Source of the DNA: Acinetobacter bereziniae LMG 1003 = CIP 70.12
Lineage (GTDB): Bacteria > Pseudomonadota > Gammaproteobacteria > Pseudomonadales > Moraxellaceae
NCBI RefSeq assembly: GCF_000368925.1
Contig: NZ_KB849755.1
Location: 1,682,318 to 1,746,317 of the forward strand
Length of the DNA: 64,000 nucleotides
Reading direction: 5' to 3'
The translations under genes were made by a program, and so were the position numbers. Shown in pieces: positions 25,905 to 34,452 of this stretch. The first letter of the stretch is position 1. The number at the start of each line of letters is the position of its first letter. The notes below the pieces were generated by a model. That model was not told where the DNA came from, searched no databases, and saw only the letters and a program-made list of their open reading frames with translations.

Positions 25905-27023
25905 ATGACAAGCGCTTTAAAGGGATTGAAAGTACTCGATTTTTCGACTTTATTACCCGGTCCATTCGCAACTTTATATCTTGCCGACTTAGGTGCAGAA
26001 GTGATCCATATCGAGTCACCTACTCGTCCAGATCTGGTTCGTTTGTTTCCTCCCTATGCAAATGGACAAGCAACATCACATAGTTATCTGAATCGAAACA
26101 AACAATCTGTCACCTTAGATTTAAAAGATCCTGCCAGTATAGCGCAGGTCAAGGAAAAAATTTCTGAATACGATATTGTGGTTGAGCAATTCCGTCCCGG
26201 AGTAATGCAACGTTTGGGTTTAGACTATCAAACCTTGTCTGAAATTAATCCTCGTCTGATTTACTGCTCGATTACAGGTTATGGGCAATACGGCACATAT
26301 AAAGATAAGGCAGGACATGATATTAACTATATTGCATTGTCTGGAATCGCGGGGCATTGTGGTCGTCAAGACAGTGGACCACCACCGATGGGAATTCAGA
26401 TCGCCGATGTTGCAGGTGGTTCATTACATGCAGTGATTGGGATTCTTGCGGCTGTGGTCGAACGTCAAAATAGTGGACTTGGACAGTACATTGATATTTC
26501 TATGACAGACTGTGTGGTTGGGCTCAACAATATGGCTGCCGCAGCCAGTTTGGCAGGTGGGCAACATCAACAGCGTGAGTTAGAACAACTGAATGGCGGT
26601 ACATTCTATGATTATTATGCAACTGCCGATGATCGTTACTTATCGATCGGTAGTTTAGAACCACAATTTATGACAGGTTTAGCAACAGCACTCGAACTGC
26701 CAATTCTATTAGAAAAAGGTACTTCTTTTGACCCTGAAGACCGCCAAATGGTCAAACAGGCAATTCGAGAAAAAATTAAAACTCAAACACTTGCAACATG
26801 GAATGATTTATTTAGCCAACTGGATGTTTGTGTCGAGCCAGTTTTAAGTTTGGATGAAGCCCTAGACTCCAAAATTTCCAAAGAACGCGGTTGGGTGATC
26901 AATGTTCCATTAAAAGCCAATGCAGATCAAACCGAACCCCAGTTAGCATGTCCAATAAAATTTTCAAGATCACAAATGCGTTATCAATATATTGGTCAGC
27001 AACTCGGCGAAGGAAATTGGTAG
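25905..27023 (+). CDS. alpha-methylacyl-CoA racemase-like protein (CaiB/BaiF family)
   Basis: A 372-residue family III CoA-transferase fold protein, started at the ATG at 25905 (MTSALKGLKVLDF); the longer open frame from 25824 adds unrelated residues. The three catalytic residues known for the mycobacterial racemase have counterparts here: His138 in GHDINY, Asp168 in ADVAGG and Glu252 in GSLEPQFM, with nearly the same spacing. It is therefore more likely to interconvert (R)- and (S)-2-methylacyl-CoA esters than to transfer CoA. This would let methyl-branched chains enter beta-oxidation, whose genes lie 3 kb away. A divergent AraC-type regulator adjoins. Confidence 0.85.
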   Translation: MTSALKGLKVLDFSTLLPGPFATLYLADLGAEVIHIESPTRPDLVRLFPPYANGQATSHSYLNRNKQSVTLDLKDPASIAQVKEKISEYDIVVEQFRPGVMQRLGLDYQTLSEINPRLIYCSITGYGQYGTYKDKAGHDINYIALSGIAGHCGRQDSGPPPMGIQIADVAGGSLHAVIGILAAVVERQNSGLGQYIDISMTDCVVGLNNMAAAASLAGGQHQQRELEQLNGGTFYDYYATADDRYLSIGSLEPQFMTGLATALELPILLEKGTSFDPEDRQMVKQAIREKIKTQTLATWNDLFSQLDVCVEPVLSLDEALDSKISKERGWVINVPLKANADQTEPQLACPIKFSRSQMRYQYIGQQLGEGNW

Positions 27024-27435
27024 CAACACACTCACTACAACATCTTTTAAGTTAAATAAAATTACAAATTGGTCATTTTATTTACAATTTGTATGAATTG
27101 TAAGCAGAGCATCCTGTGTAATCTTGATACTAATCAATTACACAGGTGTTCTGATGATGCTTCATTATTCCTGCTTCTTAGTGCCTCTAAAATCCTCCTC
27201 CCCTACATTTCATACTCATTTTAAGCACTATACAAATAAATTTAGTCGAACAAAAACAACAGAATAAATTAACCACAAAGATACCCTTATTTTAATTATG
27301 TATTTACAAAGAATTATCACCATACGATAAACCTTTTGCATAAATTACAATTAAAAGTCAAAATTAATAGATTTTTATACGAATATGAGAGTATCATAAA
27401 CAATTAGTTACAAAGTGTTATCAAGGTCACCAAAT
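27024..27435. other. AT-rich intergenic region with imperfect hairpins
   Basis: A stretch of 412 bases between the racemase-like and porin genes. It contains the inverted pair ACAAATTG/CAATTTGT (about 27065-27092), the longer hairpin listed separately at 27113-27146, and a C-rich strip near 27195-27205. No credible gene was found. The last 120 bases probably hold the promoter of the sugar porin, but no confident box was assigned. Confidence 0.5.
27113..27146. other. hairpin with 14-bp stem and two-base bulge
   Basis: CCTGTGTAA (27113-27121) and TTGAT pair with ATCAA and TTACACAGG (ending 27146), leaving a bulge TC and the loop ACTA. No T-run follows, so it is not a standard rho-independent terminator. 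It lies 90 bases past the racemase-like stop and about 290 before the porin start. It could be a processed 3' end, an operator or a relic of a repeat. Confidence 0.45.
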
Positions 27436-28689
27436 ATGAATAAATCTAAAGGTTACTTTTATGGGGCAATCAGCCTATTGTCTTTATGTTGTTCTTTTCA
27501 AAGTACACAGGCAGCTGATGCATTTGATCCACAAAGTCCGTGGATGCTTGGCGACTGGAATGGCAAGCGAACCGAGTTGCAACAAAAAGGTTATGACTTC
27601 AGTTTCGGTTATACTGGCGAATTAGCCACATTACTGGATTCAAAAAATCATTCAAGCCACGGTACCGAGTATGCAGATCAGTTTGCATTGGGTACCCATA
27701 TCGACTTAGAGAAAGTATTGGGTTGGAAAGATACAGAAGCCCAAATCACCATCACTGAACGTAATGGTCGCTCGCTCTCACAAACCTCAGACGCGCTTGC
27801 TGGACAACTCAGCTCGACCCAAGAAGTTTGGGGACGAGGTCAAACTTGGCGCCTTACTGATTTCTGGATCAAGAAAAAATTCTTTGATCAAAAATTAGAT
27901 ATTAAAGTGGGTCGTTTTGGCGAAGGCGAAGATTTTAACAGTTTTGACTGTGATTTTCAAAACCTTGCACTCTGCGGCTCTCAAGTGGGGAACTGGGTTG
28001 GTGATCAATGGTACAACTGGCCTGTCAGTCAATGGGCAATTCGAGCGAAATACAATCTCAACCCTGAACTTTATGCGCAACTTGGCGCTTATGAATATAA
28101 TCCTGAGAACTTAAAGCGTGGCAAAGGTTTCAACCTCAGCACAGATGGTTCTCATGGCACAATTATTCCAGCAGAAGTGGTTTGGCAACCTAAACTCAGC
28201 ACAGCCAATTTACCCGGCGAATATCGTTTGGGCTATTACTACAGCACAGTCGATGCGCAAACCATCAAAAACCCAAATAAAACCGATCATAAACAAGGCG
28301 GATGGGTCGTTGCAAAACAACAATTCACTACACACCAAGGTGATGTAAACCGTGGTTTGACGGGTTTTGTGAATTTAACCTTGCATGACTCAACCACCAA
28401 TACGGTAGACAATATGCAAAATATTGGACTGGTCTATAAAGGTCCATTTGATGCACGCCCTCAAGATGATATCGCCATCGGCTTTTCACGGATTAGCATC
28501 AATTCTGATGTCAATGACATTCAAACTCGTCAACAAGACGAAGAATATAACACCGAAGTTTATTATGGTGTACATGCCACCAACTGGCTCACAATTCGTC
28601 CAAATGTACAGTATATCCGCCATGTCGGTGCATATAAAAATGGCGAAAATGCGTGGGTTGGCGGCATTAAATTGCAAACTGCATTTTAG
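27436..28689 (+). CDS. oprB: OprB-family carbohydrate-selective porin
   Basis: Outer-membrane sugar channel of 417 residues. A Sec signal peptide (about 1-28, ending TQAA) is followed by the OprB opening DPQSPWMLGDWNGKR. The barrel strands, the motif WGRGQTWRLTDFWIKK and the aromatic terminus KLQTAF fit the family. OprB lets glucose and other monosaccharides into the periplasm. It is followed by the membrane glucose dehydrogenase gene after 150 bases, so imported aldoses can be oxidised there at once. The start is the ATG at 27436 with AAGG upstream; an in-frame GTG at 27415 is less likely. Confidence 0.9.
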   Translation: MNKSKGYFYGAISLLSLCCSFQSTQAADAFDPQSPWMLGDWNGKRTELQQKGYDFSFGYTGELATLLDSKNHSSHGTEYADQFALGTHIDLEKVLGWKDTEAQITITERNGRSLSQTSDALAGQLSSTQEVWGRGQTWRLTDFWIKKKFFDQKLDIKVGRFGEGEDFNSFDCDFQNLALCGSQVGNWVGDQWYNWPVSQWAIRAKYNLNPELYAQLGAYEYNPENLKRGKGFNLSTDGSHGTIIPAEVVWQPKLSTANLPGEYRLGYYYSTVDAQTIKNPNKTDHKQGGWVVAKQQFTTHQGDVNRGLTGFVNLTLHDSTTNTVDNMQNIGLVYKGPFDARPQDDIAIGFSRISINSDVNDIQTRQQDEEYNTEVYYGVHATNWLTIRPNVQYIRHVGAYKNGENAWVGGIKLQTAF

Positions 28690-28838
28690 TTTGTAGACGA
28701 TAAATATTTTGATGCCTACTCATATGTTCTCCCAAGGCATTAAAATATTTAAAGTCTAGTTTTTTAAGTTCTCTGCTTCATCAAACCTTATGGGAATGAT
28801 CAAGCATTCAAAATTAATTAAATAGATAGGTGGTCAAT

Positions 28839-31226
28839 ATGCAAACTCCATCTTCAGGATTTAGAACATTTACCATTGCGATTGCAATCGTATTTGGTTT
28901 AGTCCTCTTTATTGGTGGCGTATGGCTTGCAGCACTTGGTGGGTCTTGGTACTACATCATCGCAGGCATACTTTTCATTGCAACAGCAATTTTATTACGT
29001 AAGTTAAGCAGTTCTGCTTTATATGTCTATGCCGCATTGGTACTCGGTACTGTGGTATGGGGGCTTTGGGAAGTCGGCTCTGACTTTTTCGCACTTGCGC
29101 CTCGTTTAGACATCTTAGGCGTGTTTGGTTTATGGTTGCTTATTCCAGCAGTTACCCGTGGTTTCGATGCCAAAAGCGCTAAAATTGCACTTTCTGGTAC
29201 TTTGGCAATCACGATTGCTGTTATGGCATATTCGATCTTTAATGATCCACAAGAAATTCGTGGGACATTATCCGCAAAACAACCAACCCCTGCTCCAATT
29301 GATGGAATCGCTGATGCGGATTGGCCTGCATATGGGCGCACTCAATCAGGTTTACGTTATTCTCCATTGAACCAAATAAACTCGGACAACGTGAAAGACC
29401 TGCAAGTTGCATGGACTTATCATACAGGCGAGTCAAAAACCGAGAATGACTCTGGTGAAACAACCAATCAGGTTACTCCGATTAAAATCGGCAATAACAT
29501 GTATTTGTGTACGACCCACCAAAAATTGGTTTCTCTTGATCCCTCTACAGGTAAAGAAAAGTGGGTATTTGATCCAAAACTTAAATCAGATAATACTTTC
29601 CAACACTTAACCTGTCGTGGTGTTTCTTACTACGATGCAAATAACACTGTAGGTTTTGCAACAAGCCTGCAAGCAAAAAAATCATCTTCAACAGAATGCC
29701 CACGTAAAGTCATTTTACCTGTAAACGATGGTCGTATCGTTGCCGTAAATGCTGATACAGGTAAAGCATGTTCTGACTTTGGTCATAACGGTGAAGTTGA
29801 TTTGCAAAAAGATATGCCATTCCCTTATCCGGGCGGCTATATTCCAACGTCTCCACCAGTAGTTACGGGTACAACTATTATCATTGGTGGTTCAACAACC
29901 GATAACTATTCTACGCAAGAACCCTCTGGTGTAATTCGTGGTTATGACGTGAATACAGGTGCTTTGCTTTGGGTATTTGACACAGGTGCTGAAGATCCAA
30001 ACCAGATTCCAGGTCCTGGTCAAAAATATGTCAACAATTCACCAAATGCATGGGCACCACTCGCCTATGATGCAAAACTCGATATTGTTTATGTACCCAC
30101 TGGTGTAGGTACACCTGATATCTGGGGCGGTAACCGGACCAAACTGCATGAGCGTTATGCCAACTCAATGTTAGCATTGAATGCAACGACAGGTAAATTG
30201 GTCTGGAACTTCCAAACCACTCACCATGATTTATGGGATATGGATGTACCTTCTCAACCAACCTTGGCTGATATTAAAGATAAAACAGGACAAACTGTTC
30301 CTGCCATCTATGTATTGACCAAAACAGGAAATGCCTTTGTTTTAGACCGTCGTAATGGTCAAGCTATCGTTCCGATTAATGAACGTCCAGTACCACAAAC
30401 TGTAAAACGTGGTCCACAAACCAAAGGCGAATTCTATTCCCCAACTCAACCATTCTCAGACTTCAACTTAGCGCCTAAAGATAAATTGACAGATAAACAA
30501 ATGTGGGGCGCAACCATGTTTGACCAATTAATCTGTCGTGTCTCATTCCATCGTTTAAATTATGATGGCATTTATACTCCACCTTCAGAAAATGGCACGC
30601 TCGTTTTCCCGGGTAATTTAGGTGTATTTGAATGGGGTGGTTTATCACTGAACCCTGACCGTCAAATTGCTGTGATGAACCCAATTGGACTGCCATTTGT
30701 CAGTAAATTGATTCCAGCTGACCCTAACCGTAAGCAAACAGCAAAAGGTGCAGGTACCGAAGCAGGTGTTCAACCGATGTATGGTGTTCCTTATGGTGTT
30801 GAAATCAGTGCTTTCCTTTCACCATTCGGCTTACCATGTAAACAACCTGCATGGGGCTATGTTGCTGGTGTCGATTTAAAAACACATGATGTCGCATGGA
30901 AACGTCGTATCGGTACCATCCGTGACAGTATGCCAGGGATTCCATTACCGCCGTTCAAAATGGGTGTACCAATGTTAGGTGGCTCTATTTCAACAGCTGG
31001 TAATGTTATGTTCATTGGCGCAACGCAAGACGATTATATTCGTGCCATTAATGTCACCAATGGTGATGAATTATGGAAAGGTCGTTTGCCTGCAGGTGGA
31101 CAAGCAACCCCAATGACCTATGAAAGCAACGGCAAACAATATGTTGTGATCATGGCAGGTGGACATGGTTCATTTGGGACCAAGATGGGTGACTCTATTG
31201 TCGCTTATGCCCTACCAGATAAATAA
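28839..31226 (+). CDS. gcd: membrane-bound PQQ-dependent glucose dehydrogenase
   Basis: Quinoprotein that oxidises D-glucose and other aldoses to lactones in the periplasm and passes electrons to ubiquinone. The 795-residue protein has five N-terminal membrane segments (about 10-140) and then the eight-bladed PQQ propeller, starting at WPAYGRTQSGLRYSPL. Characteristic blade motifs are NADTGKACSDFG, HHDLWDMDVPSQP, VLTKTGNAFVLDRRNGQ and LGGSISTAGNVMFIGATQD. The start is placed at the ATG at 28839 with AGGTGG upstream; GTG at 28830 is the alternative. The sugar porin precedes it. PQQ synthesis genes are not in this window. Confidence 0.96.
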   Translation: MQTPSSGFRTFTIAIAIVFGLVLFIGGVWLAALGGSWYYIIAGILFIATAILLRKLSSSALYVYAALVLGTVVWGLWEVGSDFFALAPRLDILGVFGLWLLIPAVTRGFDAKSAKIALSGTLAITIAVMAYSIFNDPQEIRGTLSAKQPTPAPIDGIADADWPAYGRTQSGLRYSPLNQINSDNVKDLQVAWTYHTGESKTENDSGETTNQVTPIKIGNNMYLCTTHQKLVSLDPSTGKEKWVFDPKLKSDNTFQHLTCRGVSYYDANNTVGFATSLQAKKSSSTECPRKVILPVNDGRIVAVNADTGKACSDFGHNGEVDLQKDMPFPYPGGYIPTSPPVVTGTTIIIGGSTTDNYSTQEPSGVIRGYDVNTGALLWVFDTGAEDPNQIPGPGQKYVNNSPNAWAPLAYDAKLDIVYVPTGVGTPDIWGGNRTKLHERYANSMLALNATTGKLVWNFQTTHHDLWDMDVPSQPTLADIKDKTGQTVPAIYVLTKTGNAFVLDRRNGQAIVPINERPVPQTVKRGPQTKGEFYSPTQPFSDFNLAPKDKLTDKQMWGATMFDQLICRVSFHRLNYDGIYTPPSENGTLVFPGNLGVFEWGGLSLNPDRQIAVMNPIGLPFVSKLIPADPNRKQTAKGAGTEAGVQPMYGVPYGVEISAFLSPFGLPCKQPAWGYVAGVDLKTHDVAWKRRIGTIRDSMPGIPLPPFKMGVPMLGGSISTAGNVMFIGATQDDYIRAINVTNGDELWKGRLPAGGQATPMTYESNGKQYVVIMAGGHGSFGTKMGDSIVAYALPDK

Positions 31227-31240
31227 GGTAATGAACTGAG

Positions 31241-31275
31241 AATAAAAAACAGGTCTTGATGACCTGTTTTTTATT
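31241..31275. terminator. bidirectional terminator between gcd and the Nudix gene
   Basis: A perfect 15-bp stem (31241-31255 with 31261-31275), loop TTGAT, has an A-run on one arm and a T-run on the other. It separates the stop of gcd (plus) from that of the Nudix gene (minus). Confidence 0.92.
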
Positions 31276-31298
31276 GTTTCCGAAAAAGAGACATCACC

Positions 31299-31703
31299 TT
31301 AAAATGACCGGCTGATGACCTGACCATCAAAGTTAAAACAATCTTCGACCCGAATTTTTTGTACAGGGGAAAGCTGATCAAAATCAAACCATTGGTATTC
31401 AGAATGCTCTTCACTTAAATGAATCTGTTGATCACTTGGCAAAGTACATTTAAAAATAAAGGCATGGGAATTAACGGTAGGGTGATAATAAATACCGGAT
31501 AGATATTCAATCTTCACATCACAACCCAATTCCTCTTGGCATTCACGGCGTAACGTTTCATGTACTGTTTCACCTTGATCCAATCCTCCACCAGGTAAAC
31601 CCCATGCACAACCTGCATAAGTTGCCTTTAATAAGAGGACTTGCTGTTGTTCGTTGAAAATAACAGCATGTGAACTCATTCGGTAAAAATCATGAAACCC
31701 CAT
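31299..31703 (-). CDS. Nudix hydrolase
   Basis: A 134-residue pyrophosphohydrolase. The Nudix box is complete: GLDQGETVHETLRRECQEEL, with the RExxEE core carrying the metal-binding glutamates, at about 41-60. The short length fits the MutT-like/ADP-ribose or dinucleotide hydrolase groups, but the substrate cannot be inferred. It is convergent with gcd and shares its terminator. It lies 28 bases downstream of the LtrA-type gene and may be co-transcribed with it. Confidence 0.9.
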   Translation of the reverse strand: MGFHDFYRMSSHAVIFNEQQQVLLLKATYAGCAWGLPGGGLDQGETVHETLRRECQEELGCDVKIEYLSGIYYHPTVNSHAFIFKCTLPSDQQIHLSEEHSEYQWFDFDQLSPVQKIRVEDCFNFDGQVISRSF

Positions 31704-31731
31704 TTACGCCACCCTGATCATAAGACTCTGC

Positions 31732-32901
31732 TTATCTTGCTAAATAACATTTTGAAAAAATAAGACGTAATGCATAAATGATGGCGATCACAAATACAGC
31801 ATAGCCCGTTTGATGCAATATCATAGGAATACACAGCACAATGACAGCGGTTATTGGATAAAACCATTTCTTTATACCAGACAAATGATGAATATCCTGT
31901 AATAACCATAGGCTAGCGCTATATACAATCAAAGAAATTGCAATAAAATATGTTACGATCTCAGCAGAAATTTCAGCTTTATGGGTCACAACATCAACGG
32001 CAGCAGCCAAGCCGGCACCCAATGCAGCAATACTCACGAAAATAAAAAAATGACCATAACCCCATGAGAATGCACGTTTACGACTATTCAATCTTTCAGC
32101 AACATCGTGATCAAAATACGCCCACCACATGGTAAACATGATCAATAAGCCACCAATGGTTAAAAAGATCAACTCTTGGCTTAACAGCTGATTATTTAAA
32201 GCATCAGAAATTGCTGCAAAACATCCTATGATCGACTCACCTAACACAATGATGGTGAGCAATGCATATCGCTCTGAAATATGATGCGGATGCCAAGGTG
32301 TCATATTATGTGCTTCGGCAAAGATAGGGACGCTGAGTTCTGCAATCACCAAAAGCACAAATAGATATAGGGTAAAATGAATCGGCGAAAAATGAAAAAG
32401 TAACCAACCAATCTGCACAAGGATAATACCAAAAGCATATCTCAAAGCCGTTTGCTTACGCTCTGGATCATTTTTCGCAACCCGAAACCATTGTGTTACC
32501 AATCCAAGGCGCATAATGACGTAGCCGATAATAATCACATCAAAATCTTGCTGCTGAAAAGCACTCGGAATGCCAGCCGCCATAACCAAAGAACCGATGA
32601 TTTGTACAAAAGTCATGATGCGATAAAACACATCATCATTGTCATAAGCCGAGGCAAACCAGCTAAAATTCATCCATGCCCACCACAGTGCAAAAAACAC
32701 CATGAAATAAAGCAATAAACCATGTGATAAATGGTTTTCAATAATACTATGATGTAATTGCTGCCCTGCTGTTGCGATTGCCACCACAAAAATCAAATCA
32801 AACAACAATTCTAAAGATGTTGCCACTCGATGTGGCTCATGAGGATTACGTGGAGTTAAGGGTTTTAACCAACCATATTTTGCAAACAATGAATTTGGCA
32901 T
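31732..32901 (-). CDS. low-temperature requirement protein A (LtrA) family membrane protein
   Basis: A 389-residue inner-membrane protein with about 11 hydrophobic segments. The N-terminal signature is RVATSLELLFDLIFVVAIA, and a second conserved motif around ERYALLTIIVLGESIIG also marks the LtrA family (named for a Listeria gene needed for growth in the cold). The family has no established biochemical function. It is probably transcribed with the Nudix gene downstream. The gap upstream contains a hairpin and a MITE-like repeat. Confidence 0.88.
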   Translation of the reverse strand: MPNSLFAKYGWLKPLTPRNPHEPHRVATSLELLFDLIFVVAIATAGQQLHHSIIENHLSHGLLLYFMVFFALWWAWMNFSWFASAYDNDDVFYRIMTFVQIIGSLVMAAGIPSAFQQQDFDVIIIGYVIMRLGLVTQWFRVAKNDPERKQTALRYAFGIILVQIGWLLFHFSPIHFTLYLFVLLVIAELSVPIFAEAHNMTPWHPHHISERYALLTIIVLGESIIGCFAAISDALNNQLLSQELIFLTIGGLLIMFTMWWAYFDHDVAERLNSRKRAFSWGYGHFFIFVSIAALGAGLAAAVDVVTHKAEISAEIVTYFIAISLIVYSASLWLLQDIHHLSGIKKWFYPITAVIVLCIPMILHQTGYAVFVIAIIYALRLIFSKCYLAR

Positions 32902-33022
32902 TATTTTTCACATTTTGAGATTATTTTCATGATTTTTTCAAAACTCGATCTGTGATTCAAGTAGCAAACCAACAAGCACTGAAAAATCTTTTTTGCCACT
33001 TCAAATGATTGCTATTGAATTT

Positions 33023-33052
33023 AAATAAACGCCCAAGAAAGAGCGTTTATTT
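33023..33052. terminator. hairpin next to the repeat element
   Basis: The 10-bp stem AAATAAACGC (33023-33032) pairs with GCGTTTATTT (33043-33052) around a 10-base loop. A/T-rich flanks on both sides would allow termination in either direction. It lies upstream of the LtrA gene and between it and the SnoaL-like gene, so it most likely terminates leftward transcription coming through the repeat. Confidence 0.6.
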
Positions 33053-33060
33053 TATAAAGA

Positions 33061-33332
33061 TTAGGGTCTGTGGGCATTTCATAAATGGCTTGCGTTGTAG
33101 GTTAAAATTGAGCAGGCAAGGCATGAAATGAAAAGAATAGCGAGACTATTTTTAAGTTTCATAACGTAGCCTGAGATAATTTTAGCCACAACCCTTCGGG
33201 ACTAGCGTGTTTTTTGTCGCTTCGTCGTTACGAACTACTCATTTAGAATGACTAAATTTCGTATTTCGCGCCTAGAATCGCCTAAAAAACACACCTAGTC
33301 GCAAACATAGACGAATTGTCCACAAACCCTAA
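33061..33332. repeat. MITE-like element with inverted terminal repeats and internal hairpins
   Basis: A 272-base non-coding block bounded by imperfect 22-bp inverted repeats. The left end TTAGGGTCTGTGGGCATTTC and the reverse complement of the right end TTAGGGTTTGTGGACAATTC agree at 18 of 22 positions. Inside there are at least three more inverted pairs: CATTTCAT/ATGAAATG with GCTTGC/GCAAG (33075-33130), GAATAG/CTATT with TTTC flanks (about 33128-33160), and GACTAG...TGTTTTTT against AAAAAACACACCTAGTC (33200-33300) enclosing ATTTAG/CTAAAT. It has no open reading frame of note. No unambiguous target-site duplication was found. The right end touches the stop codon of the SnoaL-like gene. Confidence 0.7.
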
Positions 33333-33797
33333 TTATACTACTAATCTCAATTTTGCCTTGTCTTTTAACATAATGGCTTTGCCAGTCATCATATCTATTG
33401 GCATTGAGATATGTTGATGTACCACCAACCATTGCCCTTCTTTCTTTTGAAGACATAATGTGGTTCGACACCAAGGCATTTGTAACTTATCTTTCAGTGC
33501 CGTATTTTCCACTTTAGAATGACAATGCAGTATGGCCAAATCGTTTGAGGCATATATTTTCATATTACGTCGAACAATTTTTATATTCTCGCTAAAATAA
33601 GGGCTAAACTTTTCCCATTCCTGTTTATAGGCGTGAATACCATCCATTTGAGTACTGACGTCAAACAGACTGACATCTTGTGCACATTGATCTAAGAGGT
33701 GTTCAAGACTGTTACCAACAACAGCAGCATCCCATATTTGAATTTGGGAAATAACCTCAGCAGCAATTTGTGAATTACCAGCGATTTCTATTTTCAT
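33333..33797 (-). CDS. SnoaL/NTF2-like domain protein
   Basis: A 154-residue protein with the cone-shaped NTF2/SnoaL-like fold pattern: an N-terminal helix pair, HLLDQCAQDVSLFDV and DGIHAYKQEWEKFSPYF, then the strands DLAILHCHSK, RTTLCLQKKEGQWLVVHQHISMP. The last strand pattern is typical of the DUF4440/YybH-like ketosteroid isomerase group. The ligand or reaction is unknown. GAGG precedes the ATG. The stop codon is immediately followed by the end of the MITE-like repeat, so the original 3' end may have been altered. Confidence 0.78.
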   Translation of the reverse strand: MKIEIAGNSQIAAEVISQIQIWDAAVVGNSLEHLLDQCAQDVSLFDVSTQMDGIHAYKQEWEKFSPYFSENIKIVRRNMKIYASNDLAILHCHSKVENTALKDKLQMPWCRTTLCLQKKEGQWLVVHQHISMPIDMMTGKAIMLKDKAKLRLVV

Positions 33798-34407
33798 CGA
33801 GAAACCTCACTTATTTGTGACCAATTTAACACTTAATAAATATTATGTGAATTATATTAGTGTTTATTTAAGTGACTGCTGAATCTAAATCAAACCTATC
33901 TCTTGTGATTATTCCAATATGATTATTTTATGGAATATCTCCTATAATCTAGATACACTCACCCAACTCCATCGATATAATTCTTCATTACATTAGCAAT
34001 ATTTAAAAATACTCAATTTAATTCACATATTTTCCGAAAAGTATTTGATTAAATGGTCAAATACCCTAATCGCAAATTATTTATTAAAACTCAATAATAC
34101 CAAACCGATACAGTGAACTTAATTTGATAATAAATTGACCATAACATATTTAAATTTTAAAAATGCTTAAAAATAGTCATATAAATTTATGATAAAAACT
34201 CAATTAAGATTTAAAAGTAAATGCAAAGCTAATAAATATAATACTCTTGATGTTTTTATATTCTATCTTTTTAAAATGTATTTGAAGATTTATGTCAAAA
34301 TTGTAATTTTAAACTTAACAATTTCATTAAAATTCATTTAAATAATTTCATTGAATTGATCAATTTTGATAAATAATGGTATTTTTAATCAACTTAATAT
34401 TGCCATA
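33798..34407. other. long AT-rich gene-free stretch
   Basis: About 610 bases, strongly AT-rich, with stops in all frames at short intervals. No tRNA, hairpin with T-run, long repeat or recognisable gene remnant was seen. It contains the promoter of the SnoaL-like gene near its left end and otherwise nothing that can be named. Confidence 0.5.
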
Positions 34408-34436
34408 AAAAAAGCATGTAAATCACATGCTTTTTT
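34408..34436 (-). terminator. terminator of the DUF1508 gene
   Basis: AAAAAAGCATGT (about 34408-34419) pairs with ACATGCTTTTTT (34425-34436) around a five-base loop. On the minus strand it ends in a T-run. It lies 17 bases past the DUF1508 stop. Confidence 0.88.
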
Positions 34437-34452
34437 AGAAAATTTTAACAGT

